Shown piece after piece: positions 35,567 through 43,968 of a stretch of 64,000 bases of DNA. A program made the translations under genes and the position numbers. The notes below the pieces were generated by a model. It did not search any database. It was not told where the DNA came from and saw only the letters and a program-made list of their open reading frames with translations. This stretch comes from Candidatus Methanoliparum thermophilum (lineage in GTDB: Archaea; Halobacteriota; Methanoliparia; Methanoliparales; Methanoliparaceae). The first letter of the stretch is position 1. Every line of letters starts with the position of its first letter. The stretch is from positions 62,001 through 126,000 of the forward strand of contig RXIF01000006.1 in assembly GCA_004212075.1 (NCBI GenBank), in the 5' to 3' direction.

Positions 35567-35628
35567 TTGAAATAATAAAATAAAAATATAGTTAAAAACC
35601 TTGTTATAAAGCCTAATCGATCTTTTAT

Positions 35629-35895
35629 CTATATTAGCCCTACGCTCTCAACCATTACGCTCTCTACGTCCTCCAATCTGGATATTGCTCTTTCTATATC
35701 TTCGGTGCCTCCTTCTTTATCTTCCATAACGAATAATGCATACAATGCCATTAATCCAAACGCTATCGGTTTCACATCAAAATTTTTTAATTCTACGCCT
35801 TTTGGTATCATCTTTTTTATCTCATCTTTCAGTTTATCCATATCTACATCTGGATCTTTAGGCATTATCTTTATCGTTGCAGCAACTCTTCCCAT
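35629..35895 (-). CDS. ef1b: Elongation factor 1-beta (aEF-1beta)
   Basis: The 88-residue protein is the guanine-nucleotide exchange factor for aEF-1alpha. MGRVAATIKIMPKDPDVDMD, then VKPIAFGLMALYALFVMED and SVMVESVGLI, match the archaeal family end to end. I start at the ATG 35895, one base after the stop of the upstream zinc-finger gene; a longer frame would overlap that gene. The pairing with the small zinc protein is usual in archaea. Confidence 0.93.
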   Translation of the reverse strand: MGRVAATIKIMPKDPDVDMDKLKDEIKKMIPKGVELKNFDVKPIAFGLMALYALFVMEDKEGGTEDIERAISRLEDVESVMVESVGLI

Positions 35896-35896
35896 T

Positions 35897-36070
35897 TTAT
35901 GGTCCCTCGTATCCACATTTTGGACATTTATATATTACAGCAAGTTCTCTACATTTAACACATCTTGCGATAGTCTCTCCACAGTGAGGACAAGGAAAAC
36001 GCACGAACCCTTTTTCTACAAGTCTTGTATTACAAGAGGTACAAAACTCAATATTTTTAATCTTCATCAT
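35897..36070 (-). CDS. Small CPxCG-type zinc-finger protein (HVO_2753-like)
   Basis: The 57-residue protein MMKIKNIEFCTSCNTRLVEK continues FPCPHCGETIARCVKCRELA and ends KCPKCGYEGP. It has four C-x2-C pairs, enough for two zinc sites. Proteins of this kind sit directly upstream of aEF-1beta in many archaea and are presumed RNA- or translation-related. The ATG may be at 36070 or 36067. Confidence 0.88.
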   Translation of the reverse strand: MMKIKNIEFCTSCNTRLVEKGFVRFPCPHCGETIARCVKCRELAVIYKCPKCGYEGP

Positions 36071-36135
36071 TTCAATATCATCTCATGAGATATTTATATA
36101 TTAATCTTTTCTTAAAGTATAATACTTGATTCATC

Positions 36136-36240
36136 CTGACATACTCCCCGCCCTGAAGGACGAGGGTTCTGAGGTTAGTAGCGTTCATACTATTGCCTCT
36201 TGAGGGGTATCAGTGCTCCCTTCCGTTACATCCCTGTCTG
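36136..36240 (-). ncRNA. Candidate omega (reRNA) guide RNA scaffold at the tnpB 3' end
   Basis: TnpB proteins use an RNA transcribed from the 3' end of their own gene and the element end. Here the minus strand past the tnpB stop carries GAGGGG-type pairing and the hairpin CCTCGTCC-TTCA-GGGCGGGG close to the element edge, the expected place for the scaffold. This rests on position and hairpin alone. Confidence 0.4.
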
Positions 36241-37188
36241 CAACGGATCGATCTGCGTACGCAAAGCTATATTGAACGCAGCATTCACATCCGCATGATC
36301 AACGTGCCCGCATTCTGGACACTCAAAAATCTTACCATTCCGATTACCTATCGCACCACATCTACTACACTTCTTTGATGTATAATATGGATCTACATAT
36401 TCGACAGGCACTCCAAGCAGCTTAGCCTTATATTCTATCATCTTTTGTAGCTGATAGAACGACCAACTGTGCAAGGAGTATCGGAACGATTTTCTCGTCT
36501 TCGTTCCCTCTCTTATCCCTTTTAACTTTTCCAGCCTTATTCCACTCTTCGCTTTTCTCGCTATATTCACTATCACCCGACTTATTTTGTGATTCAAATC
36601 TTTCACTATTCGTCTTTCTCTATCTCCTACCTTCTTTAGTTCTCTGTATTTCCCTGCTTTTTGCAATCGCTTCCTAATATGCTTATACTTCTCATGAACA
36701 TGCTTAGCTTTCTTCCCTAACTTTTTCACTTTACCTGTTTGAGGGTTTGCTATTACTGCAATATGCCCCGTAGTATTCAAATCAACACCTATCCAATTAT
36801 CCGTTTTCATAGGTGCTTCTTCAGGTACAGTTACTGAAACGAAGACGTATTCGCTGTTTATCTCTATTTGATTGACCTTAGTGAAGTTATTAGGAAAACA
36901 ATAGTTAAATGAAAATTTTAAAGATGGTATTCTTATCTCCCGATTATTCTTATCAACTTTTATTCCCTGATTTGGAATAGTTAGATTCACATGCTTTATA
37001 CGCTTTAATTTCTTATTCCTGCTGTATTTCCGCAATATCTGGTTGGAAATAATCGACTTTAACCCTATATGTTTAACATCTTTAGAAGAAAGAGATTTGT
37101 GCTCTAAAGCATATTTAGCTACTTGTTCTGCTTTCTTTAGCTCTTCTGTGAAGTCTTGTTCGTGCTTTATCTTATATGTCAGTATCAT
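36226..37188 (-). CDS. tnpB: TnpB, RNA-guided nuclease of an IS605-type transposon
   Basis: The 320-residue protein has the RuvC-like residues: Asp in WIGVDLNTTGHIAV (near 139), Glu in IRLEKLKGIREG (near 225) and Asp in HADVNAAFNIALR (near 302). Between them lies the zinc ribbon CSRCGAIGNRNGKIFECPECG. TnpB cuts DNA under RNA guidance and helps the element persist. The frame is intact and all catalytic residues are present, so it may be active. At 320 residues it is compact compared with the usual 350-450. Confidence 0.92.
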   Translation of the reverse strand: MILTYKIKHEQDFTEELKKAEQVAKYALEHKSLSSKDVKHIGLKSIISNQILRKYSRNKKLKRIKHVNLTIPNQGIKVDKNNREIRIPSLKFSFNYCFPNNFTKVNQIEINSEYVFVSVTVPEEAPMKTDNWIGVDLNTTGHIAVIANPQTGKVKKLGKKAKHVHEKYKHIRKRLQKAGKYRELKKVGDRERRIVKDLNHKISRVIVNIARKAKSGIRLEKLKGIREGTKTRKSFRYSLHSWSFYQLQKMIEYKAKLLGVPVEYVDPYYTSKKCSRCGAIGNRNGKIFECPECGHVDHADVNAAFNIALRTQIDPLQTGM

Positions 37189-37190
37189 TT

Positions 37191-37295
37191 TCGTCTCCGC
37201 ACTACGATAATTTTATATGCTTTTATCTTATTTAAAGATTTAGGGTATAGATGGAAGGAGATTTATTCGTCTCTGCACTACGACCATCTATACCC
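37191..37295. repeat. Direct and inverted repeats upstream of tnpB
   Basis: TCGTCTCcGCACTACGA at 37191-37207 recurs as TCGTCTCtGCACTACGA at 37267-37283. Around the second copy, GGGTATAGATGG (37243-37254) and CCATCTATACCC (37284-37295) form a perfect 12-bp inverted repeat with a 29-base loop. They may be the transposon's left end, or a nested older end. Confidence 0.6.
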
Positions 37296-37342
37296 ATCGC
37301 ATTCATCCCCACCCTGAAGAGTGAGGCTTTCTGCGTGGAGAA

Positions 37343-38314
37343 ATGGTAATATGTAAGGTGATAACGATTAAAGAAGAGATCTGGATAGAAAAATACAGGC
37401 CAAAAAGACTTGATGAGATAATAGGACAAGATTTGGTTATAGAAAGATTAAAAGCTTATGTAAACTCAAAAGATATGCCTCATCTTTTATTTTCGGGTTT
37501 GCCAGGTGTAGGTAAGACAGCATCTGCAATTGCCTTAGCAAGAGAACTCTACGGAGAAGACTGGATTTATAATTTCACAGAATTAAACGCAAGCGATGAT
37601 AGAGGGATAGATGTTGTAAGGGATAAGATAAAAAATTTTGCGAAAGTATCACCGATCGGCCAATCTGAATTCAAGATAATATTTTTGGATGAGGCGGATG
37701 CATTGACTAACGATGCTCAATCTGCACTTAGAAGAACTATGGAGATCTTTCATAAAAATTGCCGGTTTATCATAAGCTGTAATTATCCCTCAAAAATTAT
37801 CGAACCTATTCAAAGCAGATGCGTCGTGTATAGATTTAAACCGTTATCTAAAGAGGCGACAAAAGAGGTTATAAAAAAAATAATTGATAAAGAAAAGATA
37901 GATGTTAAAGACGATGCAATAGACGCTATTTTTGAAATATCAGAAGGAGATATGCGAAAAGCCATAAACGTGCTTCAAAGTGCTGCATCATTAAAGAAAG
38001 AGATAAATTCAGAGATAATTTATGCAGTCGAAGGTAGTATTAAACTTGATGATATTAAAAAGATTTTTCACCTCGTTTTGAACGGATCTTTCGACCAAGC
38101 GAGGGAGTATCTGCATCAGATATTGGATGAGGGAGTATCTGCAGAAGAGATAATCAAAGGGATACATAAGGGCATACATGATCTTGATATACCAATAGAC
38201 AAGCAGCTTAAGATAATAGATCGATTAGGAGAGACAGATTTTAGGATAACCGAAGGATCAAACGAAAAGATACAACTGGACGCGCTTCTTGCCTATATGT
38301 TTCTTGAATTATGA
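37343..38314 (+). CDS. rfcS: Replication factor C small subunit
   Basis: The 323-residue clamp-loader subunit has WIEKYRPKRLDEIIGQ, the Walker A motif GLPGVGKTASAIALA, the Walker B IIFLDEADALTNDAQ, and the SRC motif IQSRCVVYRF. It loads PCNA onto primed DNA with RfcL. The start could be ATG 37343 or GTG 37361. The IS605-type element ends only a few bases upstream, so its 5' leader may have been altered by the insertion. No intein is present. Confidence 0.95.
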   Translation: MVICKVITIKEEIWIEKYRPKRLDEIIGQDLVIERLKAYVNSKDMPHLLFSGLPGVGKTASAIALARELYGEDWIYNFTELNASDDRGIDVVRDKIKNFAKVSPIGQSEFKIIFLDEADALTNDAQSALRRTMEIFHKNCRFIISCNYPSKIIEPIQSRCVVYRFKPLSKEATKEVIKKIIDKEKIDVKDDAIDAIFEISEGDMRKAINVLQSAASLKKEINSEIIYAVEGSIKLDDIKKIFHLVLNGSFDQAREYLHQILDEGVSAEEIIKGIHKGIHDLDIPIDKQLKIIDRLGETDFRITEGSNEKIQLDALLAYMFLEL

Positions 38315-38345
38315 ATCGAATAATATAAATTCGTTTTATTCTATA

Positions 38346-38801
38346 TCAGATCATCTTCGGATTAAAAAATTCTCTCTCTATATCTTTAACTTTTTTAATT
38401 CGTCTTATATGCCGATCATCTATATCCATCGGATTCAGCCATATCTTTATAATCTTTTCAGCCATCCGTGGTTCGGTTAACCTGCCACTCAGTGTTATTA
38501 TATCGACATTAAGCTTATTCGCATTTCTTGCCGTCTCTTCATTCCAACAAACGGCTGCCAAAATACCGAAGACTTTATTAGCTGCAATATCCATCCCTTG
38601 ACCAGTTCCACAGAATAGTATGCCTTTTTCTCTGTTATTCAAGACTTTTTTACATACCTTTAAGGCATAGTCAGGATAATCGTCGTTCTCATCGTAGATA
38701 TAAGCGCCCATATCTTCAAACTCGTAATTTTCTCTCTTTAAAAACTCTTTTATCCTCTCTTTTAGTTCAAACCCTGCGTGGTCGCTCCCCAAGTAGATCA
38801 T
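38346..38801 (-). CDS. rpiB: Ribose-5-phosphate isomerase B-type protein
   Basis: The 151-residue protein shows YLGSDHAGFELKERI, DYPDYALKVCKKVL, GILFCGTGQGMDIAANKV (with the catalytic cysteine region) and AAVCWNEETARNANKLN, typical of RpiB/LacAB. It interconverts ribose and ribulose 5-phosphate, which links to the Hps half of Fae-Hps in pentose supply. It lies 11 bases after the GAPDH gene on the same strand. Confidence 0.9.
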   Translation of the reverse strand: MIYLGSDHAGFELKERIKEFLKRENYEFEDMGAYIYDENDDYPDYALKVCKKVLNNREKGILFCGTGQGMDIAANKVFGILAAVCWNEETARNANKLNVDIITLSGRLTEPRMAEKIIKIWLNPMDIDDRHIRRIKKVKDIEREFFNPKMI

Positions 38802-38811
38802 AAAAAATCGC

Positions 38812-39840
38812 CTAATTAAAAGTAATATCTGATCTTATAATACCAAGATTTTTATCGGTTATATCCATCGACTTTTCTCCATCCTCCATGCCCATAACCG
38901 CTCTTATAGCATCTATGTTCTCTGGAACTACATCGCTCTCTTGGTGTATCGCCTGATAATAATACAAAACGCCATCTTTTATATTCGTTCCATCTCTCCA
39001 TACCGCAATCTCGAAAAGATCGCCCCTTTTTCGGCCTAAATCTCTTGCATACTCCATTATTTCTGCAGTAGATGCCAGTCTGTCAGCCCCGTCTATCAAG
39101 ATTACCCGTCGAGCCTCGTTAAATGCGTTAATAACATCATCGAGACTGGTTTTTTTATCGATTAGATCTACCGTTATAGCATGAAGGTGCATCAGAGTAG
39201 TCGGGACTTTTACTGCCATCGTTGATATATCTATCCTTGGTAGAACGGTCTTAACGTCCGGTCCATGGTGAGATGGTATCTTTAAAACAGGTTCTATAGC
39301 GTTTATTGGACCTTTTTTTGAGTCTCCTGGATCGGTTGCTCGTCTTATTATTGTTGCATTTACTTTTTTTATTCCGGCAAGTTCGTCTATCACCTTAAGC
39401 GTTCTACATAACCCTGTCGTGTTGCAGGAGACAACCCTAACATAGTCTTTATACAACGCGTCTTTATAATTGGATTGGGCATTAAAGGATACCCCGGTCA
39501 ATTCATGTGTTTCTCCACCTTGAAAGATTGCCTTAACTCCATGTCTTTCATACATAATTTTATTTTTTGCACCTATACCTTCTGGAGAAGCATCTACGAC
39601 GACGTCTACATCATCTAATAGGTTATCTACAGTTCCCTCCACCCCTATCCCTTTATTTTTGAACTCTTTAATATTTTCAGGATCAGTAGTATAGAGTTTG
39701 TATATTTTGACTGCCATCTTTGATATAAAATCAGGCTTCGTTTTTACTACTCCTACTACTCTCATATCTTCCTGGCATGATACCGCGTCTGCAACTCTTT
39801 TTCCTATGGTTCCATACCCATTTATACCTACTTTGATCAT
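38812..39840 (-). CDS. gap: Glyceraldehyde-3-phosphate dehydrogenase, archaeal type II
   Basis: [19 protein letters not shown] opens the Rossmann domain, and [13 protein letters not shown] contains the catalytic cysteine (near residue 139). The archaeal-type segments [17 protein letters not shown] and [13 protein letters not shown] follow. It acts in glycolysis/gluconeogenesis. I start at the ATG 39840, where the conserved core begins. The longer frame to 39888 includes an AT-rich stretch with a TTTATAA box that looks like promoter. Confidence 0.94.
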   Translation of the reverse strand: MIKVGINGYGTIGKRVADAVSCQEDMRVVGVVKTKPDFISKMAVKIYKLYTTDPENIKEFKNKGIGVEGTVDNLLDDVDVVVDASPEGIGAKNKIMYERHGVKAIFQGGETHELTGVSFNAQSNYKDALYKDYVRVVSCNTTGLCRTLKVIDELAGIKKVNATIIRRATDPGDSKKGPINAIEPVLKIPSHHGPDVKTVLPRIDISTMAVKVPTTLMHLHAITVDLIDKKTSLDDVINAFNEARRVILIDGADRLASTAEIMEYARDLGRKRGDLFEIAVWRDGTNIKDGVLYYYQAIHQESDVVPENIDAIRAVMGMEDGEKSMDITDKNLGIIRSDITFN

Positions 39841-39958
39841 CTTAAAATCATTTTTAACTGATCTTTCTCCTCTTATAAATATTATCATTTGCGTATTATA
39901 TCAAAAAGCAGAATATTAGAAAAATATATATATACGATTTTAAAGAAAAGACCAAATC

Positions 39959-40198
39959 ATGGATACTGAGACAAAAATAAAAGAGGTAATTGATAAGGAA
40001 ATAAAACCAGCTTTGGCAATGGAGGGAGGATCGGTAGAATTTTTAGGGTTAGAAGATGGTGTTGTCAAGGTAGCATTGTTGGGTGCTTGTGGTGGTTGCC
40101 CTTTAAGCCAGATGACTTTAAAAAATTTCGTTGAGACTACAATAAAACAGAGAGTTCCTGATGTAAAAAAAGTGGTCGCTTCCAACGATTTTTTTTAA
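39959..40198 (+). CDS. NifU C-terminal-domain Fe-S scaffold protein
   Basis: The 79-residue protein has IKPALAMEGGSVEFLGLEDG and GACGGCPLSQMTLKNFVE, the C-x2-C scaffold motif of NifU C-terminal domains. It carries [4Fe-4S] clusters for delivery to apoproteins. With the cysteine desulfurase at 24231 it could form a minimal cluster-assembly route. It is a single-gene unit with a TATATATA-like box about 30 bases upstream. Confidence 0.9.
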   Translation: MDTETKIKEVIDKEIKPALAMEGGSVEFLGLEDGVVKVALLGACGGCPLSQMTLKNFVETTIKQRVPDVKKVVASNDFF

Positions 40199-40258
40199 AT
40201 TTAACCATTTGATATATTTTATATTTTTTAAAGTATATAAAAAACATATTATACATTT

Positions 40259-41002
40259 ATGCAGCAAGACGATGACGGATCATTTATCGATACTATAAAG
40301 ATTACCGAATGGAACGATGGTAAAAAGATTAAAAAGACGGATCTCGTTATAAAAGAGGTTAATGTCCTTGTAAAGATTGATGGTAAAGATTATAGACGGT
40401 TTTCGTGCTCACCAGGCTATTTTAAATATTTCGCAACAGGTATCTTTATAACGAATGGGTTTGATCCTAGGCTTATCCAACAGGTGGATGTATCTAGGGA
40501 TGAAAGATCCTACATCGTCGATATTTCTACTGAAAATAAGATCTTCGACTGGAACGATAGCATCTACGAAATTAAACCTAAAAAGATAACTTCCCGACTA
40601 ACTATATCAAAAAACTTGGTTTTAGATTTAGTAAGAAAGCTCGATGAGAATAGTTTTTTGTTTAAAAAGACAGGAGGTACTCATGTTGTAGGAATTTGTC
40701 AAAAAAAAACGTTTATGGCTGTTGAAGATATAAGCAGGCATTCTGCCATAGACAAAGCGATAGGCATGTCTTTTTTAAATGGTATAGATCCTCTATCAAG
40801 TATTATTGTTGTATCCTGCAGAGAAACAGAATCTATCATGAATAAGATTATAATGGGCGGTTTTCCCATTATTATAGGATTATCTGCCCCGACAGATGCT
40901 GCAATAAATATAGCAAACGATTTTAATGTAACTTTAATCGGGTTTGCATCTAAAAATAGATTTAACGTTTATACCAACGATTGGCGAGTACTTTTTTTGT
41001 AG
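40259..41002 (+). CDS. fdhD: FdhD-like protein lacking the sulfur-transfer cysteines
   Basis: GGTHVVGIC, VEDISRHSAIDKAIG and VVSCRETESIMNKIIMGGFPIIIGLSAPTDAAI are strong FdhD motifs. FdhD passes sulfur from a desulfurase to the molybdenum/tungsten cofactor of formate dehydrogenase. The CGxCG-type loop normally found near residues 110-117 reads ITSRLTIS here, with no cysteine. It may act as a cofactor-binding chaperone only, or have another partner. Its 3' end overlaps the neighbouring convergent gene by 34 bases. Confidence 0.85.
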   Translation: MQQDDDGSFIDTIKITEWNDGKKIKKTDLVIKEVNVLVKIDGKDYRRFSCSPGYFKYFATGIFITNGFDPRLIQQVDVSRDERSYIVDISTENKIFDWNDSIYEIKPKKITSRLTISKNLVLDLVRKLDENSFLFKKTGGTHVVGICQKKTFMAVEDISRHSAIDKAIGMSFLNGIDPLSSIIVVSCRETESIMNKIIMGGFPIIIGLSAPTDAAINIANDFNVTLIGFASKNRFNVYTNDWRVLFL

Positions 41003-41658
41003 ATTATTTTATATTCTGTCAGGAGATCCTTGCCCAATACTCTCACTCCTTTTAATTTAGCAAAGAATATATCAGATAGATCTTTTATACCTTCGCCCTC
41101 AACCAAAGATGGTGCATCTCTTCCACCTATTAGTATCGGTAGATGTATTATCTTTATCTCATCAACCAATTGATCCTTTAGAATATTCCATAGAATAGTC
41201 GGTCCGCCTTCCACCATCAGTTTTTTTATTCCAATGGCATACAGATTCTCCATCAAGAGTTTAAAATCTACCTTATCTTCACCGCATACCATAACCTCCA
41301 CTCCTTTCCTACGTATCGCATCTATATTTTTTGCAGGCGCTTTTTTAGATGTTACGATTATAGTAGGTGCACTTTTGTCTAAAACGTTTGAATTTAATGG
41401 AATATCGGCAAATGAACAAGGAATTATCCTTATCGGTGATCTTCCTTTGACGTATCTTACAGTAAGGTTAGAATTGTCTATCTTGATGGTGTTACATCCT
41501 ACCATTATGGCATCCGATGATGCTCTCTCTTTATGTAAAAAGATATTTGACTCTTTAGACATATAATTCATAATAATCTTGCTTGAGACACCCCTTCTTA
41601 AAGTAAGTTTACCATCAAGTGTCATTTCAGAGATCACAAACAGATAGGGTTTTTTCAT
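40969..41658 (-). CDS. arfC: RibD C-terminal-domain reductase (riboflavin/F420 pathway)
   Basis: The 229-residue protein carries ISEMTLDGKLTLRRGVSS, DAIMVGCNTIKIDNSNLTVR, KLMVEGGPTILWNIL and the DEIKIIHLPILIGGRDAPSLVEG end, matching archaeal 2,5-diamino-6-ribosylamino-pyrimidinone 5'-phosphate reductase. This is an early step toward riboflavin and the deazaflavin F420. It uses NAD(P)H. It lies just after a NifH-like gene on the same strand. Confidence 0.88.
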   Translation of the reverse strand: MKKPYLFVISEMTLDGKLTLRRGVSSKIIMNYMSKESNIFLHKERASSDAIMVGCNTIKIDNSNLTVRYVKGRSPIRIIPCSFADIPLNSNVLDKSAPTIIVTSKKAPAKNIDAIRRKGVEVMVCGEDKVDFKLLMENLYAIGIKKLMVEGGPTILWNILKDQLVDEIKIIHLPILIGGRDAPSLVEGEGIKDLSDIFFAKLKGVRVLGKDLLTEYKIIYKKSTRQSLV

Positions 41659-41681
41659 TTAATACACTTAAATTAATTGGA

Positions 41682-42521
41682 TTACAAACCTTTATTATAT
41701 GATTGGACAAGATCTTCCAATTCTTCCATCGTTAGCGGTTTGGGTATATCTGATCTATCATTCTCCAAGACACACCTTGCCATATCCCTATATATATCCG
41801 CTTGATTGGATTTAGGAGCGTATTCAATCACCGTTTTTTTGTTTATCTCTGCATCTTGAACGATGTTATCTCTGGGTACAAAATATATAAGCTTCGATCC
41901 TATCCTTCTTGAAAATTCTTCTGCAATCTCTCTTTCTCCATACACATTACGAGAATTGCAGATAACTCCGCCAAGACCGATTTTGCTTCTACTTGCAAAC
42001 GTTTTAATCGCCTCACAAATATTGTTTGCAGCATATAGTGCCATAAACTCGCCTGAAATAATTATGTATATCTCTTTTGAAAATCCTTCACGCATCGGCA
42101 TTGCAAAACCGCCGCATACCACGTCTCCAAGAACATCGTATATTGCGAAATCTATCTTATACGCACCAAAGGCATCTAAATTTTTTAATTTTTGAAGAGC
42201 TGTTAAAACACCCCTCCCGGCACAACCTACGCCTGGTTTTGGTCCCCCTGCCTCTACACAATATATACCTTCATCCGATCTAAAAACGATATCATCAAGG
42301 GATATATCTGTATCCTTTTTTCCGCTATCATGAAACTTTCTGTAAGTGTCGAGCACCGTAGGAATAAATCTACCTTTGGTTAAAACCCGGGTAGAATCAC
42401 GTTTAGGATCACAACCTATTTGCATTACGTTTAATCCTCTCTCACGTAAAGCCATAGATAAATTCGAAGATATAGTGCTCTTTCCAATTCCCCCTTTTCC
42501 ATAAATTGCAATCTGCCTCAT
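41682..42521 (-). CDS. cfbC: NifH-family ATPase, probably CfbC of coenzyme F430 synthesis
   Basis: The 279-residue protein has the P-loop GKGGIGKSTISSNLS, GCDPKRDSTRV, and the two cluster cysteines in GVGCAGRGVL and GDVVCGGFAMP that bridge a [4Fe-4S] cluster between subunits. It donates electrons with ATP hydrolysis. In methanogens without nitrogen fixation, the closest role is CfbC, reducing Ni-sirohydrochlorin a,c-diamide with CfbD. No nifDK or cfbD gene lies beside it, so NifH or another NifH-like reductase cannot be ruled out. Confidence 0.75.
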   Translation of the reverse strand: MRQIAIYGKGGIGKSTISSNLSMALRERGLNVMQIGCDPKRDSTRVLTKGRFIPTVLDTYRKFHDSGKKDTDISLDDIVFRSDEGIYCVEAGGPKPGVGCAGRGVLTALQKLKNLDAFGAYKIDFAIYDVLGDVVCGGFAMPMREGFSKEIYIIISGEFMALYAANNICEAIKTFASRSKIGLGGVICNSRNVYGEREIAEEFSRRIGSKLIYFVPRDNIVQDAEINKKTVIEYAPKSNQADIYRDMARCVLENDRSDIPKPLTMEELEDLVQSYNKGL

Positions 42522-42643
42522 TTTGATGATTTTTAATTTTTCATATACATATTAAGGTTCCTTAAAGTTTTTGTAAGTTTTGTATATAAGGGTTAAGTAT
42601 ACATCGGCAAAGCCGGCTCTTTTTTCTCCAAAAAATCTTTTTA

Positions 42644-43096
42644 TCATAACCACCCAATCTGCGACTCCTCTTTTATCGTGTCCAAGACGATATAGGTATT
42701 TATTCTCTCAATACCGTCAATTTTGTTTATCTTATCGATGATCGATTTGCATTCTTCACGTTCTGTAAGCGAAAAACATTTAAAGCTGGCAATAAGGTCA
42801 AAATCTCCGGTTATATTATATACATAGCATGTCTCTCTTAGCTCTGCAATCTTTTTACCTATCTCTCGCGCGCTAAATAAAGGTTTCACACAAATAATCG
42901 CGATAAGTGTCGTTATACCTATTTTGGAGGAGTTAAGAATCACACTGTATCCCTTTATCATCCCGGATTTTTCTAATCTTCTCACTCTATCGCTTACCGT
43001 GGCTGTGCTAGTTCCAACTCGCTTTGCAATCTTTGTATATGAGAGCCTTGCATCTTCCTGAAGCACCTTCAATATCTTTTTATCAAGTTCATCCAT
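42644..43096 (-). CDS. Lrp/AsnC family transcriptional regulator
   Basis: The N-terminal HTH is classic (LDKKILKVLQEDARLSYTKIAKRVGTSTATVSDRVRRLEKSGMIKGY). It is followed by a RAM ligand domain with CYVYNITGDFDLIASFKC. At 150 residues it is full length. The gene is divergent from the thioredoxin gene, with about 140 bases between, so it may control that redox island. This is inferred from position only. Confidence 0.9.
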   Translation of the reverse strand: MDELDKKILKVLQEDARLSYTKIAKRVGTSTATVSDRVRRLEKSGMIKGYSVILNSSKIGITTLIAIICVKPLFSAREIGKKIAELRETCYVYNITGDFDLIASFKCFSLTEREECKSIIDKINKIDGIERINTYIVLDTIKEESQIGWL

Positions 43097-43160
43097 ACTA
43101 TTATCAAATATTCATTGAATTATTTCTATTAATACTTTACGTTTGTTTAATAAAAGGAGC

Positions 43161-43174
43161 AAAAACTTTATATA
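43161..43174 (+). promoter_or_regulatory. Archaeal promoter (BRE/TATA) of the thioredoxin gene
   Basis: AAAAACTTTATATA combines a purine-rich BRE-like stretch with a TATA box, about 65 bases before the thioredoxin ATG. This would leave a leader of about 40 bases containing GGAGGAAC. Confidence 0.55.
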
Positions 43175-43238
43175 TGAGTGCATGAATATCTAAATTTTTA
43201 GAATTTTGTCGAGATAAGATAAAGGAGGAACAAGAACT

Positions 43239-43640
43239 ATGAATATATTTAAAAAGAAAGATACTTCGAGCGACAGAGTATATAAAAGCATAAAAGATTT
43301 TAAAGAGGGAGAATATCCTCACGAACCTCTGTTAGTGACCGATGAGACTATTAATGAGACGATAAGCAGATTTCCCCTTGTCGTGGTAGATTGCTGGGCT
43401 GAATGGTGTGGACCATGCAGAAGGATCGCACCTATCATTGATGATCTAGCAAAGGAGATGGCAGGAAAGATCGTCTTTGGAAAGTTGAATGTGGATGAAA
43501 ATAGGTCAAGCTCGGTAAAATATAGGATAACGGCAATTCCCACACTACTCATTTTTAAAGATGGAAAATTTGTCGATCAAATAATCGGTGCGATGCCGAA
43601 GAAAGCTCTGGAGAATAAACTCAAAGGTTACGTTGGGTAA
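43239..43640 (+). CDS. trx: Thioredoxin
   Basis: VVVDCWAEWCGPCRRIAPIIDDLAKEM contains the redox motif WCGPC (residues 55-59), and ITAIPTLLIFKDGK the cis-proline region. The 133 residues include a basic N-terminal extension of about 30. GGAGGAAC gives the ribosome-binding site. It is followed by a broken ferredoxin gene and, on the other strand, a ferredoxin-thioredoxin reductase catalytic subunit, its likely reductant. A paralogue is encoded at 60708. Confidence 0.94.
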   Translation: MNIFKKKDTSSDRVYKSIKDFKEGEYPHEPLLVTDETINETISRFPLVVVDCWAEWCGPCRRIAPIIDDLAKEMAGKIVFGKLNVDENRSSSVKYRITAIPTLLIFKDGKFVDQIIGAMPKKALENKLKGYVG

Positions 43641-43641
43641 G

Positions 43642-43826
43642 ATGAGTTCTATCGATCAGGAGTCAAAAAGGATGCCGATGGTAGCTGTTTTAGATTGCAA
43701 AGGGTGTGGAACATGTGACAATGTCTGCCCCCTTCGATGCGATCGAGAATAAATTACGATAAGTGCACCGGCTGTCTAAAATGCGTAGAATGTTGTCCAA
43801 ATAAGGCACTGATCGTGATGGATTGA
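43642..43826 (+). pseudogene. Ferredoxin gene with frameshift(s)
   Basis: From ATG 43642 the frame gives AVLDCKGCGTCDNVCP and then breaks in a run of C. A second frame encodes INYDKCTGCLKCVECCPNKA up to TGA 43824-43826. Joined, these make a normal two-[4Fe-4S] ferredoxin of about 60 residues. The expected linker PFDAIE appears in the third frame, so two single-base changes are needed (one in CCCCC near 43733, one near 43750). It is either a dead gene or an error in a repeated-base tract. It begins one base after the thioredoxin stop. Confidence 0.7.
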
Positions 43827-43887
43827 GAATTGATTTCCGTTTTTTAATAATTTAATAATGCCAGAATTAATCGGTAGATGGTGTTGA

Positions 43888-43968
43888 TTAAAATATTATA
43901 TTCTGAAAATCTATTATGATCCCGCAGATCACCCACAAAACGACATAGAATATTTCTTCTTTATTCAT
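43888..43968 (-). CDS. Possible 26-residue membrane peptide
   Basis: The ATG overlaps the stop of the upstream small membrane protein gene as ATGA. The product, MNKEEIFYVVLWVICGIIID and then FQNIIF, is one hydrophobic helix. Coupled start and membrane pattern match the neighbour, but a frame this short can arise by chance. Confidence 0.3.
   Translation of the reverse strand: MNKEEIFYVVLWVICGIIIDFQNIIF

Larger units (their letters stand above)
36136..37340 (-). mobile_element. IS200/IS605-family element encoding TnpB only (IS1341-type)
   Basis: The element holds one tnpB gene and no tnpA, so it is probably non-autonomous. A motif CCCCgCCCTGAAGgacGAGG occurs beyond the tnpB 3' end (36146-36165), and a close relative (CCCCaCCCTGAAGagtGAGG, from 37307) lies beyond the 5' end in the same orientation. 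These resemble the hairpin-forming ends of IS605 elements. Exact boundaries cannot be fixed without comparing an empty site, so the ends are approximate. Confidence 0.65.

Noticed and set aside
41682-42521. Nitrogenase reductase NifH
   Set aside because: No nifD, nifK or nifI genes are nearby; methanogen-type context favours CfbC, though the distinction is not final.
43733-43755. Programmed frameshift in the ferredoxin gene
   Set aside because: Two separate shifts would be needed to rebuild the linker and no slippery-site plus structure is evident; mutation or sequencing error is more likely.
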